Source: Sulfitobacter alexandrii (GTDB taxonomy: Bacteria; Pseudomonadota; Alphaproteobacteria; Rhodobacterales; Rhodobacteraceae). From it: a DNA stretch of 64,000 nt. The notes below the pieces were generated by a model that saw nothing but the letters and a program-made list of their open reading frames with translations, had not been told where the DNA came from and made no database searches. Where the stretch lies: assembly GCF_001886735.1 (NCBI RefSeq), contig NZ_CP018076.1, forward strand, positions 2,914,001 through 2,978,000. Reading direction: 5' to 3'. Below are positions 48,657 through 56,440 of the stretch, one piece after another (positions within the stretch are counted from its first letter, which is position 1; each line of letters opens with the position of its first letter). Position numbers and translations under genes: made by a program.

Positions 48657-49964
48657 ATGGGCCGTACCTATCTCAAGAAAGCGACGCTGACCGCGAAATC
48701 CGACGCACCGGAAGTGCACGAGACCGTCAGGACGATCCTGGCCGAGATCGAGGCAGGCGGCGATGCCAAGGCCATGGAATACGCGGCCAAGTTCGACCGC
48801 TACGAAGGCAACGTCCTGTTGACCGCGGAAGAGATCGAAGCGGCCTGCGCGCTGGTCCCGGAAAAGCTGAAAGCGGACATTCGCTTTGCCCATGACAACG
48901 TGAAGCGTTTCGCGGAGAAGCAGAAAAGCACCGTTTCGGACATGGAGATCGAGATCGTGCCGGGGCTGGTCGCGGGTCAGCGGGCGATCCCGGTGGATGC
49001 GGCGGGCTGCTACGTGCCGGGCGGACGCTACAGCCATATTGCCAGCGCCATCATGACGGTGACCACCGCCAAGGTCGCGGGCTGCCGTCACATCACGGCC
49101 TGCTCGCCGCCGCGGCCCGGCGTCGGCGTGGCCCCGGCCATCGTCTATGCGGCCCATATCGGCGGCGCCGATCAGATCATGGCGATGGGCGGTGTGCAGG
49201 GTGTCGCCGCGATGACCTTCGGCCTGTTCGGCCTGCCGCGTGCCAACATCCTCGTCGGGCCGGGCAACCAGTTCGTGGCTGAGGCCAAGCGGATCCTCTT
49301 CGGCCGTGTCGGCATCGACATGATCGCCGGGCCCACCGACAGCCTGATCCTCGCCGATGCGCAGGCGGATCCGGTCGTCGTCGCCACCGATCTCGTCAGC
49401 CAGGCGGAGCATGGCTACAACTCGCCGGTCTGGCTGGTGACGGACGATCGCGCGCTGGCGGAAAAGGTCATGGAACTGGTGCCGGGTCTCATCGACGATC
49501 TGCCGGAGGTGAACCGGGACAACGCCTTTGCCGCCTGGCGCGACTACGCCGAGGTCATCCTGTGCTCCAACCGCGAAGAGATGGCGGCCTGCTCCGACGC
49601 ATATGCGCCGGAACACCTTACCGTTCAGGCCGAGGATCTGGACTGGTGGCTCGAACGGCTGACCTGCTACGGGTCGCTGTTCCTGGGCGAGGAAACCACC
49701 GTCTCCTACGGCGACAAGGCGACGGGCACGAACCACGTGCTGCCGACCTCGGGCGCCGCAAGCTACACGGGCGGACTTTCGGTCCACAAGTACATGAAGA
49801 TCGTGACGTGGCAGCGGTCGACGCGCGAAGGATCCAGGCCGGTGGCGCTGGCGACCGCGCGCATTTCGAGGCTCGAGGGCATGGAAGGGCATGCCCGCGC
49901 GGCGGACGTGCGGCTGGCCAAGTATTTCCCGGGCGAGAATTTCGACCTGACGCCCCATGGCTGA
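48657..49964 (+). CDS. hpsN: HpsN-like sulfopropanediol 3-dehydrogenase (histidinol dehydrogenase family)
   Basis: A 435-residue zinc enzyme of the HisD fold that in sulfonate degraders oxidises (R)-2,3-dihydroxypropane-1-sulfonate to (R)-sulfolactate in two NAD-dependent steps. The zinc ligands fall at Q249 and H252 (SQAEHG), D353 (YGDKATG) and H412 (GHARAADVRL), and the catalytic pair is E319-H320 (APEHLT). The presence of hpsO-, hpsP- and comDE-like genes directly downstream argues for HpsN rather than true HisD. The ATG at 48657 has AGGA upstream; the longer frame from 48510 is not family-like. It overlaps hpsO by eight bases. Confidence 0.88.
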   Translation: MGRTYLKKATLTAKSDAPEVHETVRTILAEIEAGGDAKAMEYAAKFDRYEGNVLLTAEEIEAACALVPEKLKADIRFAHDNVKRFAEKQKSTVSDMEIEIVPGLVAGQRAIPVDAAGCYVPGGRYSHIASAIMTVTTAKVAGCRHITACSPPRPGVGVAPAIVYAAHIGGADQIMAMGGVQGVAAMTFGLFGLPRANILVGPGNQFVAEAKRILFGRVGIDMIAGPTDSLILADAQADPVVVATDLVSQAEHGYNSPVWLVTDDRALAEKVMELVPGLIDDLPEVNRDNAFAAWRDYAEVILCSNREEMAACSDAYAPEHLTVQAEDLDWWLERLTCYGSLFLGEETTVSYGDKATGTNHVLPTSGAASYTGGLSVHKYMKIVTWQRSTREGSRPVALATARISRLEGMEGHARAADVRLAKYFPGENFDLTPHG

Positions 49965-50718
49965 CCCACGCGCCCTGTTCGACCTCTCGGGTCGTGTCGC
50001 GCTGGTCACCGGCGCCAGCAGCGGCCTGGGCCGGCAGGCGGCGCTTACCCTCGCGGCGGCGGGGGCCCGTGTGGTTGGCGTGGCGCGGCGGCCCGATGCG
50101 CTGGCGGCGCTGAAGGACGAAATCGGCGCGCAGGCCGCGGTCGCGGTGGCGGACCTCTCCGACCGGGACGCGCTGCCGGGCCTTGCCGAAACGGTCAGTG
50201 CGCTGTTCGGGCCGCCTGATATCGTCGTCCATGCGGCAGGCGTGAATACCCGGCAGCCGGCGGACGAGGTGACCGGCGCGGGCTGGGACCGGACACTGGC
50301 GCTGAACCTCGGCACGCCCTTCTTCCTGTCGCAGGCGCTGGTTCCGGCGATGAAAAGCCGGGGCTGGGGCCGGATCGTCAACTTCGCCTCCTTGCAGACC
50401 ACCCGCGCCTTTCCGGGCGGCATCGCCTACGGCGCCAGCAAGGGCGGGGTCGGCCAGCTCACCCGCGCGATGGCCGAAGCATGGTCCCCCCACGGCATTA
50501 CCGCGAACGCGATCGGACCGGGCTTCTTTCCGACCGAACTGACCCGGGCGGTCTTTGAAGATCAGGACCGTGCCGCGCGCAATGCCGCCCAGACCTGCAT
50601 CGGGCGGAATGGCCGGATGGCGGACCTCGACGGGCCGTTGCTGTTCCTCTGTTCGGAGGCGTCGGCCTATGTGACCGGTCAGGTGCTGATGGTCGACGGG
50701 GGGTTCACCGCGAAATGA
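49957..50718 (+). CDS. hpsO: Short-chain dehydrogenase, HpsO-like
   Basis: A 253-residue classical SDR with cofactor motif TGASSGLGRQAAL near residues 19-31. The NAG-like AAGVN follows, and the catalytic residues are S (FASLQT), Y and K (YGASKGGVGQL). The C-terminal VTGQVLMVDGGFTAK is typical. In DHPS-degrading bacteria, HpsO and HpsP interconvert the S and R forms of dihydroxypropanesulfonate so that HpsN can use them. Position and family fit that role. It overlaps hpsN by eight bases and hpsP by four. Confidence 0.82.
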   Translation: MADPRALFDLSGRVALVTGASSGLGRQAALTLAAAGARVVGVARRPDALAALKDEIGAQAAVAVADLSDRDALPGLAETVSALFGPPDIVVHAAGVNTRQPADEVTGAGWDRTLALNLGTPFFLSQALVPAMKSRGWGRIVNFASLQTTRAFPGGIAYGASKGGVGQLTRAMAEAWSPHGITANAIGPGFFPTELTRAVFEDQDRAARNAAQTCIGRNGRMADLDGPLLFLCSEASAYVTGQVLMVDGGFTAK

Positions 50719-51695
50719 AGGCTTTGGTCTACGAAGCGCTGGAAAACCTCGCCCTGCGGGACGTGCCCGACCCAAGGCCGGCCGAGAACGAACTTCTGGT
50801 GCGCGTCGAAGCTGTCGGGATCTGCGGGTCGGACATGCATGCCTACCTCGGACATGACGCGCGTCGCCCCCCGCCCCTGATCCTCGGGCACGAGGCGGCG
50901 GGTATCGTCGTCGGCGGCGCGCAGGAGGGGCGCCGCGTCACGATCAATCCGCTGGTCACCTGTGGCGACTGTGCCGCCTGCCTGTGCGGACGGGAAAACC
51001 TCTGCCCCGCGCGGCAGATCATCTCGATGCCGCCGCGTGCGGGGGCCTTTGCCCAATACGTGGCCATGCCCGAGCGGAACCTGGTAACGGTGCCGGATGA
51101 GATACCGCTGGTCATGGCCGCCCTTGCGGAACCGCTTGCCGTCGGCTGGCACGCCGCGCGGCTGGCGCTGGAGGCCCTGCATTCGTCCAGGCAGGGCCGT
51201 GCGCTGGTGATCGGCGGCGGCGCGATCGGCCTTGGCGTGGCACTTGCGCTCAAAGCCATGGGCGTGCCGGATGTCACGATCGCGGAGCCGAACGCGGCCC
51301 GCAGGGCCACCCTTGCCGCCCGCTGTGGCCAGACCGTGACGGAGCGTGCGATCGGCGCGTTCCCCCTCGTCGTCGATGCGGTGGGATACGCCGCGACCCG
51401 TGCGGAAGCCTCGGCGGTCGCCGAACCGGGCGGCGTCATCGTGCACGTCGGTCTGGGCGAGGATACGGGCGGGCTCGATGTCCGGCGCATCACCCTGCAG
51501 GAGATCAGCTTCATCGGCACCTACACCTATACCGCCAGGGATTTCCGAGACACCGCCCAGGCCATCTTCGACGGTCGCTTCGGTCCGCTGGACTGGGCCG
51601 AGACGCGCCCGCTTGCGGCCGGGCCATGCGCCTTTCGCGCCCTGCGAGCGGGCGAGGTCGCCGCGCCAAAGATCGTGCTGCTGCCATGGGCCTGA
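50715..51695 (+). CDS. hpsP: Zinc-type alcohol dehydrogenase, HpsP-like
   Basis: A 326-residue MDR dehydrogenase. Catalytic zinc ligands are C38 (GICGSDMHAY) and the H-E pair in LGHEAAG near residue 59. The structural zinc cluster is visible as CGDCAACLCGRENLC near 80-94. The NAD-binding VIGGGAIGLGVALALKAMG is near 160. It is predicted to oxidise one enantiomer of DHPS, with HpsO reducing the product to the other. The 133 bases between it and comD contain no gene. Confidence 0.82.
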   Translation: MKALVYEALENLALRDVPDPRPAENELLVRVEAVGICGSDMHAYLGHDARRPPPLILGHEAAGIVVGGAQEGRRVTINPLVTCGDCAACLCGRENLCPARQIISMPPRAGAFAQYVAMPERNLVTVPDEIPLVMAALAEPLAVGWHAARLALEALHSSRQGRALVIGGGAIGLGVALALKAMGVPDVTIAEPNAARRATLAARCGQTVTERAIGAFPLVVDAVGYAATRAEASAVAEPGGVIVHVGLGEDTGGLDVRRITLQEISFIGTYTYTARDFRDTAQAIFDGRFGPLDWAETRPLAAGPCAFRALRAGEVAAPKIVLLPWA

Positions 51696-51828
51696 CCGAC
51701 CACGCATCGACGCCGGTGCCGAACGTCGCCGCTCCCCCGCACCGCGTGGCGCCCGCCACGCCGCTCAATCGAAACCCTCAACCCCGGATCGCGCGCCCCG
51801 GCGCGCCCATCGAAAGGCAAGACAACCG

Positions 51829-52335
51829 ATGAACATCGACAAGAAGATCGCGGATGATCTTGTCGCGAACGACATTTCCTTCGTGACGACCGTGCCCTGC
51901 AAGCAACTGGCCGGCGTGATCGAGGAGATCGACGCCCGCGACGATATCTTCCACATTCCCGCCAACAAGGAAGACGAGGGCATGGGGCTCTGTGCCGGTG
52001 CGTTCATGGGGGGCAAGCGGCCCGCCATCATCATGCAGAACACCGCAATCGGCGTGACCATCAACACGCTGGCCACGCTGATCCAGTACTACCGGATGCC
52101 GTTGCCGATGATCATCTCCTACCGCGGGGAACTGCGCGAACCCGTGGCCTGCCAGGTCGAAATGGCGGTGCACACAAAGGCGCTGCTGGCGCAGCTCAAC
52201 ATCCCGACCTACCACTTCCACTGGCAGAAAGACGTGGAAGAGCTCGACAACATCCTGAAATACACATTCATGTGCAACAAACCCGTGGCGATCCTGACCG
52301 ACGCCAACTTCTGGGGAGGCTATGGCGACCAATGA
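51829..52335 (+). CDS. comD: Sulfopyruvate decarboxylase alpha subunit ComD
   Basis: A 168-residue protein equal to the PP/alpha part of TPP-dependent decarboxylases. It has TTVPCKQLAGVIEEI near residue 20 and the cofactor-activating glutamate region NKEDEGMGLCAGAF near 47-60, followed by IIMQNTAIGVTINTLATLIQYY. With ComE it decarboxylates sulfopyruvate to sulfoacetaldehyde in the cytoplasm. AAAGG lies upstream of the ATG at 51829. Its stop overlaps the comE start by four bases, as expected for subunits made in equal amounts. Confidence 0.92.
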   Translation: MNIDKKIADDLVANDISFVTTVPCKQLAGVIEEIDARDDIFHIPANKEDEGMGLCAGAFMGGKRPAIIMQNTAIGVTINTLATLIQYYRMPLPMIISYRGELREPVACQVEMAVHTKALLAQLNIPTYHFHWQKDVEELDNILKYTFMCNKPVAILTDANFWGGYGDQ

Positions 52336-52886
52336 TCCGTTCCGAAATCCTGAAAGACATCGCCCCGATCATCCGTGACCATCTGGTGGTCTGCAACATC
52401 GGCATTCCCAGCCAGGAACTGCACGCGATCGACGACCAGCCGACCAATTTCTACATGCTGGGGACCATGGGGCTGGCGTCCTCCATCGGGCTCGGGCTGG
52501 CACTGGCGCAGCCCAAGCCGGTAATTGCCATCGACGGCGACGGGTCCGTGCTGACGAACCTCGGCACGCTGCCGACCATCGCCAACAACGTCGCCGACAA
52601 CTTCATCCTGATGATCATCGACAACGGCTCTTACGGATCTACCGGTGACCAGCCGACCTATGCGGGCAAGAAGACCAGGCTCGAGAAAGTGGCCGAGGCC
52701 TGCGGCTGCGAAAACGTGGTGACGTGCCGGGCCGAAGATACCGGCAAGGAACTGCGCCGTGCACTGGAGGGCGGGAAGATGACAGTGCTCGTGGTGAAAT
52801 GCGAAAGCGGCAATGCCAAGAACCCGGTCATCACGATGGACCCGGTCGTGATCCGCGACCGCTTCATGAAGGCCGTGCAAGCCTGA
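52332..52886 (+). CDS. comE: Sulfopyruvate decarboxylase beta subunit ComE
   Basis: A 184-residue TPP-binding subunit with the thiamine diphosphate motif GDGS at 69-72 and the closing asparagine N98 in IIDNGSYGSTGDQPT, about 26 residues later. It completes the ComDE enzyme, which gives sulfoacetaldehyde for Xsc or for reduction to isethionate. The start at 52332 overlaps comD. No sulfolactate dehydrogenase or xsc gene is present in the window. Confidence 0.92.
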   Translation: MIRSEILKDIAPIIRDHLVVCNIGIPSQELHAIDDQPTNFYMLGTMGLASSIGLGLALAQPKPVIAIDGDGSVLTNLGTLPTIANNVADNFILMIIDNGSYGSTGDQPTYAGKKTRLEKVAEACGCENVVTCRAEDTGKELRRALEGGKMTVLVVKCESGNAKNPVITMDPVVIRDRFMKAVQA

Positions 52887-52905
52887 TCGCAGATGGTGCC
52901 GCCCC

Positions 52906-53328
52906 TCAGGGGCGCACCACCTTGGCCGCCAGCGCGACAAATGTCTCGCGTTCTTCGGCTGTCAGGGGGGCCAGGATGTCGTCCTGAAACGCTGCCACGA
53001 GGGGCGAAAGCGCCGCGAGCCGCGCGCGTCCCGCCTCTGTGGGCTCCACCAGCCGCGCGCGCCTGTCGTGCGGGCTTGGATGACGGACGACCAGCTTTTT
53101 CTGCTCCAGCCGATCGATCACACCGCCGATCGTGGCCTTGTCATAGCCGATCCGTGCGGCAATGGCTGCCTGATCCATGCCCGGGTTGGCCGCGACGGCA
53201 TCCAGAGCCGCGAACTGCACCGGCGTCATATCCTGCCCCGCTTCCTGCATGCAGCGCGAGAAGGTCCGCGTCGACATCTGGTGGAGCCGCCGGATCAGGT
53301 GCCCCGGCATGTATCGGACGTCCGGCAT
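52906..53328 (-). CDS. MarR-family repressor, MobR-like
   Basis: A 140-residue winged-helix regulator with GMDQAAIAARIGYDKATIGGVIDRLEQKKLVVRHPSPHDRRAR near residues 55-95. It is divergent from a MobA-like flavin hydroxylase, the arrangement known for the 3-hydroxybenzoate-responsive repressor MobR. A perfect 11-base inverted repeat lies between the genes at 53356-53391. It is convergent with comE, so a role in the hps genes is less likely. The effector is probably a hydroxybenzoate or similar aromatic acid. Confidence 0.85.
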   Translation of the reverse strand: MPDVRYMPGHLIRRLHQMSTRTFSRCMQEAGQDMTPVQFAALDAVAANPGMDQAAIAARIGYDKATIGGVIDRLEQKKLVVRHPSPHDRRARLVEPTEAGRARLAALSPLVAAFQDDILAPLTAEERETFVALAAKVVRP

Positions 53329-53355
53329 CGCCTATCCTCCCGCGCAGTTGATAAG

Positions 53356-53391
53356 TGTACTTACCACTATTGACGACAGATGGTAAGTACA
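53356..53391. promoter_or_regulatory. Candidate MobR operator
   Basis: Perfect arms TGTACTTACCA (53356-53366) and TGGTAAGTACA (53381-53391) are separated by 14 bases. Each arm also sits in a partly self-symmetric stretch (AGTG....CACT at 53354-53368), so this could be two dimer sites about 25 bases apart. A TTGACG lies between the arms (53370-53375) and may be the -35 of the hydroxylase gene. Confidence 0.65.
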
Positions 53392-53420
53392 ACTACTACT
53401 TCGCGCATCGGGAGGGCGCC

Positions 53421-55283
53421 ATGCAATATCATCTGAACGGATACCGCACCGGTGATCCCGCGATTTCGCCGGCCGTCGACAGGCCCGCTGCCCGCGATGC
53501 GGTCGATGTGCTGATCGTCGGCTGCGGCCCCGCGGGGCTGACGCTGGCCGCGCAACTGTCCTGCTTTGCCGACATCACGACACGGATCGTCGACAGAAAG
53601 GCCGGCCCGCTGGAAGTCGGCCAGGCCGACGGAATCGCCTGTCGCTCGATGGAAATGTTCGAGGCTTTCGGTTTTGCCGAAAAGGTCGCCAAGGAGGCCT
53701 ACTGGGTGAACGAGGTCGCGTTCTGGCGACCGGACGCCGGGACCGGGCAGATCGCCCGCGCCGACCGCATCCTCGACACCGAAGAGGGATTGTCGGAATT
53801 TCCGCACGTGATCCTCAACCAGGCCCGGGTGCACGATTTCTACCTCGAACACATGCGCAACGGCCCTGCGCGGCTGTCGCCGGACTACAATCTTGCGCTT
53901 GTCTCCCTCACACGGACCACGGACGCGGATCATCCTGTCGAAGCGGTGTTCGACCGGCTTGACGCGCCCGGCACGCAGGAAACCGTCCGCGCCCGTTTTG
54001 TCATCGGCTGTGACGGTGCGCGCAGCACTGTCCGTGCGCAGATGGGTCACCGCCTGAAGGGCGAGGCCGCCCGTCAGCTCTGGGGCGTGATGGACATCCT
54101 CGCGGTCACCGATTTTCCCGACATCCGGTTGAAATGCGCCATCCAGTCCGCCGATCAGGGCAGCCTGCTGATCATCCCCCGCGAAGGCGGCTACATGGTG
54201 CGGATGTACATCGAACTGGATTCACTGCGGGGCGATGAACGCCCCGCCGACCGCAACCTGACGGCAGATGCGCTGGTCGCCAAGGCCCGCGCGATCCTTT
54301 CCCCGCATCGGCTGGAGGTCAGAGAGGTGGCCTGGTGGTCCGCCTACGAAATCGGCCAACGTGTGTGCGACGGTTTCGACGATGTGCCAGATGGCGCGCG
54401 GGGGGCGCGTGTCCCGAGGATCTTCATCGCGGGAGACGCCTGCCACACCCACAGTCCCAAGGCCGGACAGGGCATGAACGTCTCGATGGCCGATGCCTTC
54501 AACCTCGGCTGGAAACTGGCCGCCGTGCTGCGCGGGCAGGCCCACCCTGCCCTGCTGGACAGCTACTCCAACGAACGCCGCGCCAAGGCGCAGGAACTGA
54601 TCGACTTCGACAGGGACATGGCCCGTCTGTTCAGCGAAAAGCCCAAATCGGCGGCGGAGGCGGCGCGGTTCCAGGCCTACTTCCGCAAGCACGGCCGTTA
54701 CACCGCCGGGGTCGAAACCCGATACGCCCCTTCTGCGCTGACCGCCGATGACACTCATCAGGGCCTCGCGCCGGGTCTGCCCATCGGGATGCGCTTTCAC
54801 TCGGCCCCGGTGATCCGGCTTGCCGATGCAAGGCCGATGGAACTGGCCCATGTGGCCAAGGCGGATGGCCGCTGGCGGCTTTTCACCTTTGCGGGGCGCG
54901 GGGACGATGGCGCGCGCGGCAGCGCGACGGCGCGGTTGTGTGAGGCGCTTTCCAACCTGATCGAACCCGCCGCGCCCGACGCCCTGCTTGATCTGCGCGC
55001 CGTGTTCCAGCAGCCGCACCGCGACCTCGGGATCGAACGGATGCCGCCGCTCCTGCTGCCGCGCAAGGGACGCTACGGTCTGATCGACTACGAGAAGATC
55101 TTTGCCGCCGATCCCCGTGACGGGCGAAACATCTACACGCTGCGACAGATCGACCGGGAAAACGGCGCGATGGTACTGGTACGCCCCGACCAGCACGTCG
55201 CGGCCCTCCTGCCGTTCGGCGACATGCCCGCGCTGCGTGCCTTTCTCGACCGCTCGCCGCTGATCCTGCCGCGCCGCGCCTAA
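53421..55283 (+). CDS. FAD-dependent aromatic hydroxylase, 3-hydroxybenzoate 4-monooxygenase (MobA)-like
   Basis: A 620-residue flavoprotein monooxygenase of the phenol hydroxylase/MobA group. The FAD Rossmann motif is DVLIVGCGPAGLTLAAQL near residue 31, the DG motif FVIGCDGARSTVR near 196, and the GD motif RIFIAGDACHTHSPKAGQGMN near 340. A C-terminal thioredoxin-like domain (about 440-620), typical of this size class, follows. The divergent MarR gene supports 3-hydroxybenzoate as substrate, giving protocatechuate; phenol is an alternative. The ATG at 53421 has GGGAGG five bases before it. Its stop overlaps the convergent sugar-kinase stop by four bases. Confidence 0.85.
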   Translation: MQYHLNGYRTGDPAISPAVDRPAARDAVDVLIVGCGPAGLTLAAQLSCFADITTRIVDRKAGPLEVGQADGIACRSMEMFEAFGFAEKVAKEAYWVNEVAFWRPDAGTGQIARADRILDTEEGLSEFPHVILNQARVHDFYLEHMRNGPARLSPDYNLALVSLTRTTDADHPVEAVFDRLDAPGTQETVRARFVIGCDGARSTVRAQMGHRLKGEAARQLWGVMDILAVTDFPDIRLKCAIQSADQGSLLIIPREGGYMVRMYIELDSLRGDERPADRNLTADALVAKARAILSPHRLEVREVAWWSAYEIGQRVCDGFDDVPDGARGARVPRIFIAGDACHTHSPKAGQGMNVSMADAFNLGWKLAAVLRGQAHPALLDSYSNERRAKAQELIDFDRDMARLFSEKPKSAAEAARFQAYFRKHGRYTAGVETRYAPSALTADDTHQGLAPGLPIGMRFHSAPVIRLADARPMELAHVAKADGRWRLFTFAGRGDDGARGSATARLCEALSNLIEPAAPDALLDLRAVFQQPHRDLGIERMPPLLLPRKGRYGLIDYEKIFAADPRDGRNIYTLRQIDRENGAMVLVRPDQHVAALLPFGDMPALRAFLDRSPLILPRRA

Positions 55284-56206
55284 AGCTCCCTTGCCCAGGG
55301 TGGATTGGCGCCCGCGCGGGACACGGTGACCGCCGCCACCCGCGCCCCGAACCGGAGCGCCGCGCCGATCGCCTCGGGCGACAGGCGCCGAAGGGTGTCT
55401 TTCCGCAGCAGCCCCTGTTCGGACAGGCTGGCGAGGACACCGGCGTTGAAGGTATCGCCCGCGCCCACCGTATCGACGACCGTGGCGGGCACGGCCGGCA
55501 CCGCGACCTCGTCACCCTGCGCCGTATAGGCGATGGCACCCTCGCCGCCCCGCGTCATCACCAACAGCGACGGCCCACTTTCCAGCACCGCCGCAACCTT
55601 GTCCCGTTGCGGCATCGGGTCCGGATGAAGCCAGGCCAGATCCTCGTCCGAGACCTTGACGATGTCGGTCCGCGCCAGCATCTCGTCCAGACGCTGGCGA
55701 AAGCGCCCCTCGTCCCGGATGAAACCGGGGCGAATGTTCGGGTCCAGCGTCACGGCGCGGTCGTCTCCCATCCCGGCGAGCAGCGAAGCATAGGTATCGG
55801 CGCAGGGCTCGCAGGCGAGGCTGATCCCCCCGAAATACAGCGCGCTCACCCCCTCGCCCACCGGTGGCAGCTCTTGCGGGGACAGCATGCGCCCGGCCGA
55901 ATTCTCGTCGTAGAAGAGATAGCTGGCATGGCCCTGCTTCAGTTCCACGAAGGCCAGCGTGGTCGGCCGGTCGACCCGCGCGACATGCGCGGTATCCACC
56001 CCGTTCTCCTCCAGCGCGGACGCCAGCATGGCGCCGAACCTGTCCATCGAGATCCCGGTCAGCATCCCGGCCGGAACGCCAAGCCGCCCCAGCGCGATCG
56101 CCGTGTTGAACACGGCACCACCGACGTGGGGCCGGAAGCCGCCTTGCTCCGCAGCGCCGGCGATGGGCAGCATGTCGATCAGGGCCTCGCCCGCGCACAG
56201 AATCAT
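55280..56206 (-). CDS. PfkB-family sugar kinase, fructokinase-like
   Basis: A 308-residue ribokinase-fold kinase. It shows the N-terminal GEALIDMLP, the substrate loop GGAVFNTAIALGRLG near residue 30 and the C-terminal catalytic motif DTVGAGDTFNAGVLA near 250, with the aspartate base. These fit fructokinases. RBS AGGAGG lies five bases before the ATG at 56206; an in-frame ATG at 56242 lacks it. It is divergent from phosphoglucomutase, so both probably serve hexose-phosphate metabolism. Confidence 0.88.
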   Translation of the reverse strand: MILCAGEALIDMLPIAGAAEQGGFRPHVGGAVFNTAIALGRLGVPAGMLTGISMDRFGAMLASALEENGVDTAHVARVDRPTTLAFVELKQGHASYLFYDENSAGRMLSPQELPPVGEGVSALYFGGISLACEPCADTYASLLAGMGDDRAVTLDPNIRPGFIRDEGRFRQRLDEMLARTDIVKVSDEDLAWLHPDPMPQRDKVAAVLESGPSLLVMTRGGEGAIAYTAQGDEVAVPAVPATVVDTVGAGDTFNAGVLASLSEQGLLRKDTLRRLSPEAIGAALRFGARVAAVTVSRAGANPPWAREL

Positions 56207-56245
56207 CGAAACCTCCTCCGCGAAACGCCCGCGCCTCGGCAATGG

Positions 56246-56258
56246 GCGATGTTATCGC
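56246..56258. promoter_or_regulatory. Inverted repeat between sugar kinase and phosphoglucomutase genes
   Basis: GCGAT-GTT-ATCGC lies 40 bases upstream of the sugar-kinase start and resembles LacI-type operator symmetry. No LacI gene is in the window. A second hairpin, CGGGCGG-N7-CCGCCCG, is at 56321-56341 in the same 234-base divergent gap. Confidence 0.3.
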
Positions 56259-56440
56259 TATCGTGGATGAAAGTGCCCCCTGCCGATGTCAACGGCAAAT
56301 CGGCGGGATGGACGGCCTGTCGGGCGGCGCCGGACCGCCCGCGCGCGCACCGGCCCTTGCGCCGCCGGGCGACATGATGTCCGATGCCCGCACGTCGGGA
56401 CCGGCCCCGGCACAGATACAGAACACCAGGAATTCCGCCC

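Noticed and set aside
48657..49964. Call as biosynthetic histidinol dehydrogenase HisD
   Set aside because: All neighbours are sulfonate enzymes and no other his gene is present, so HpsN is the better reading, although the fold and zinc site are shared.
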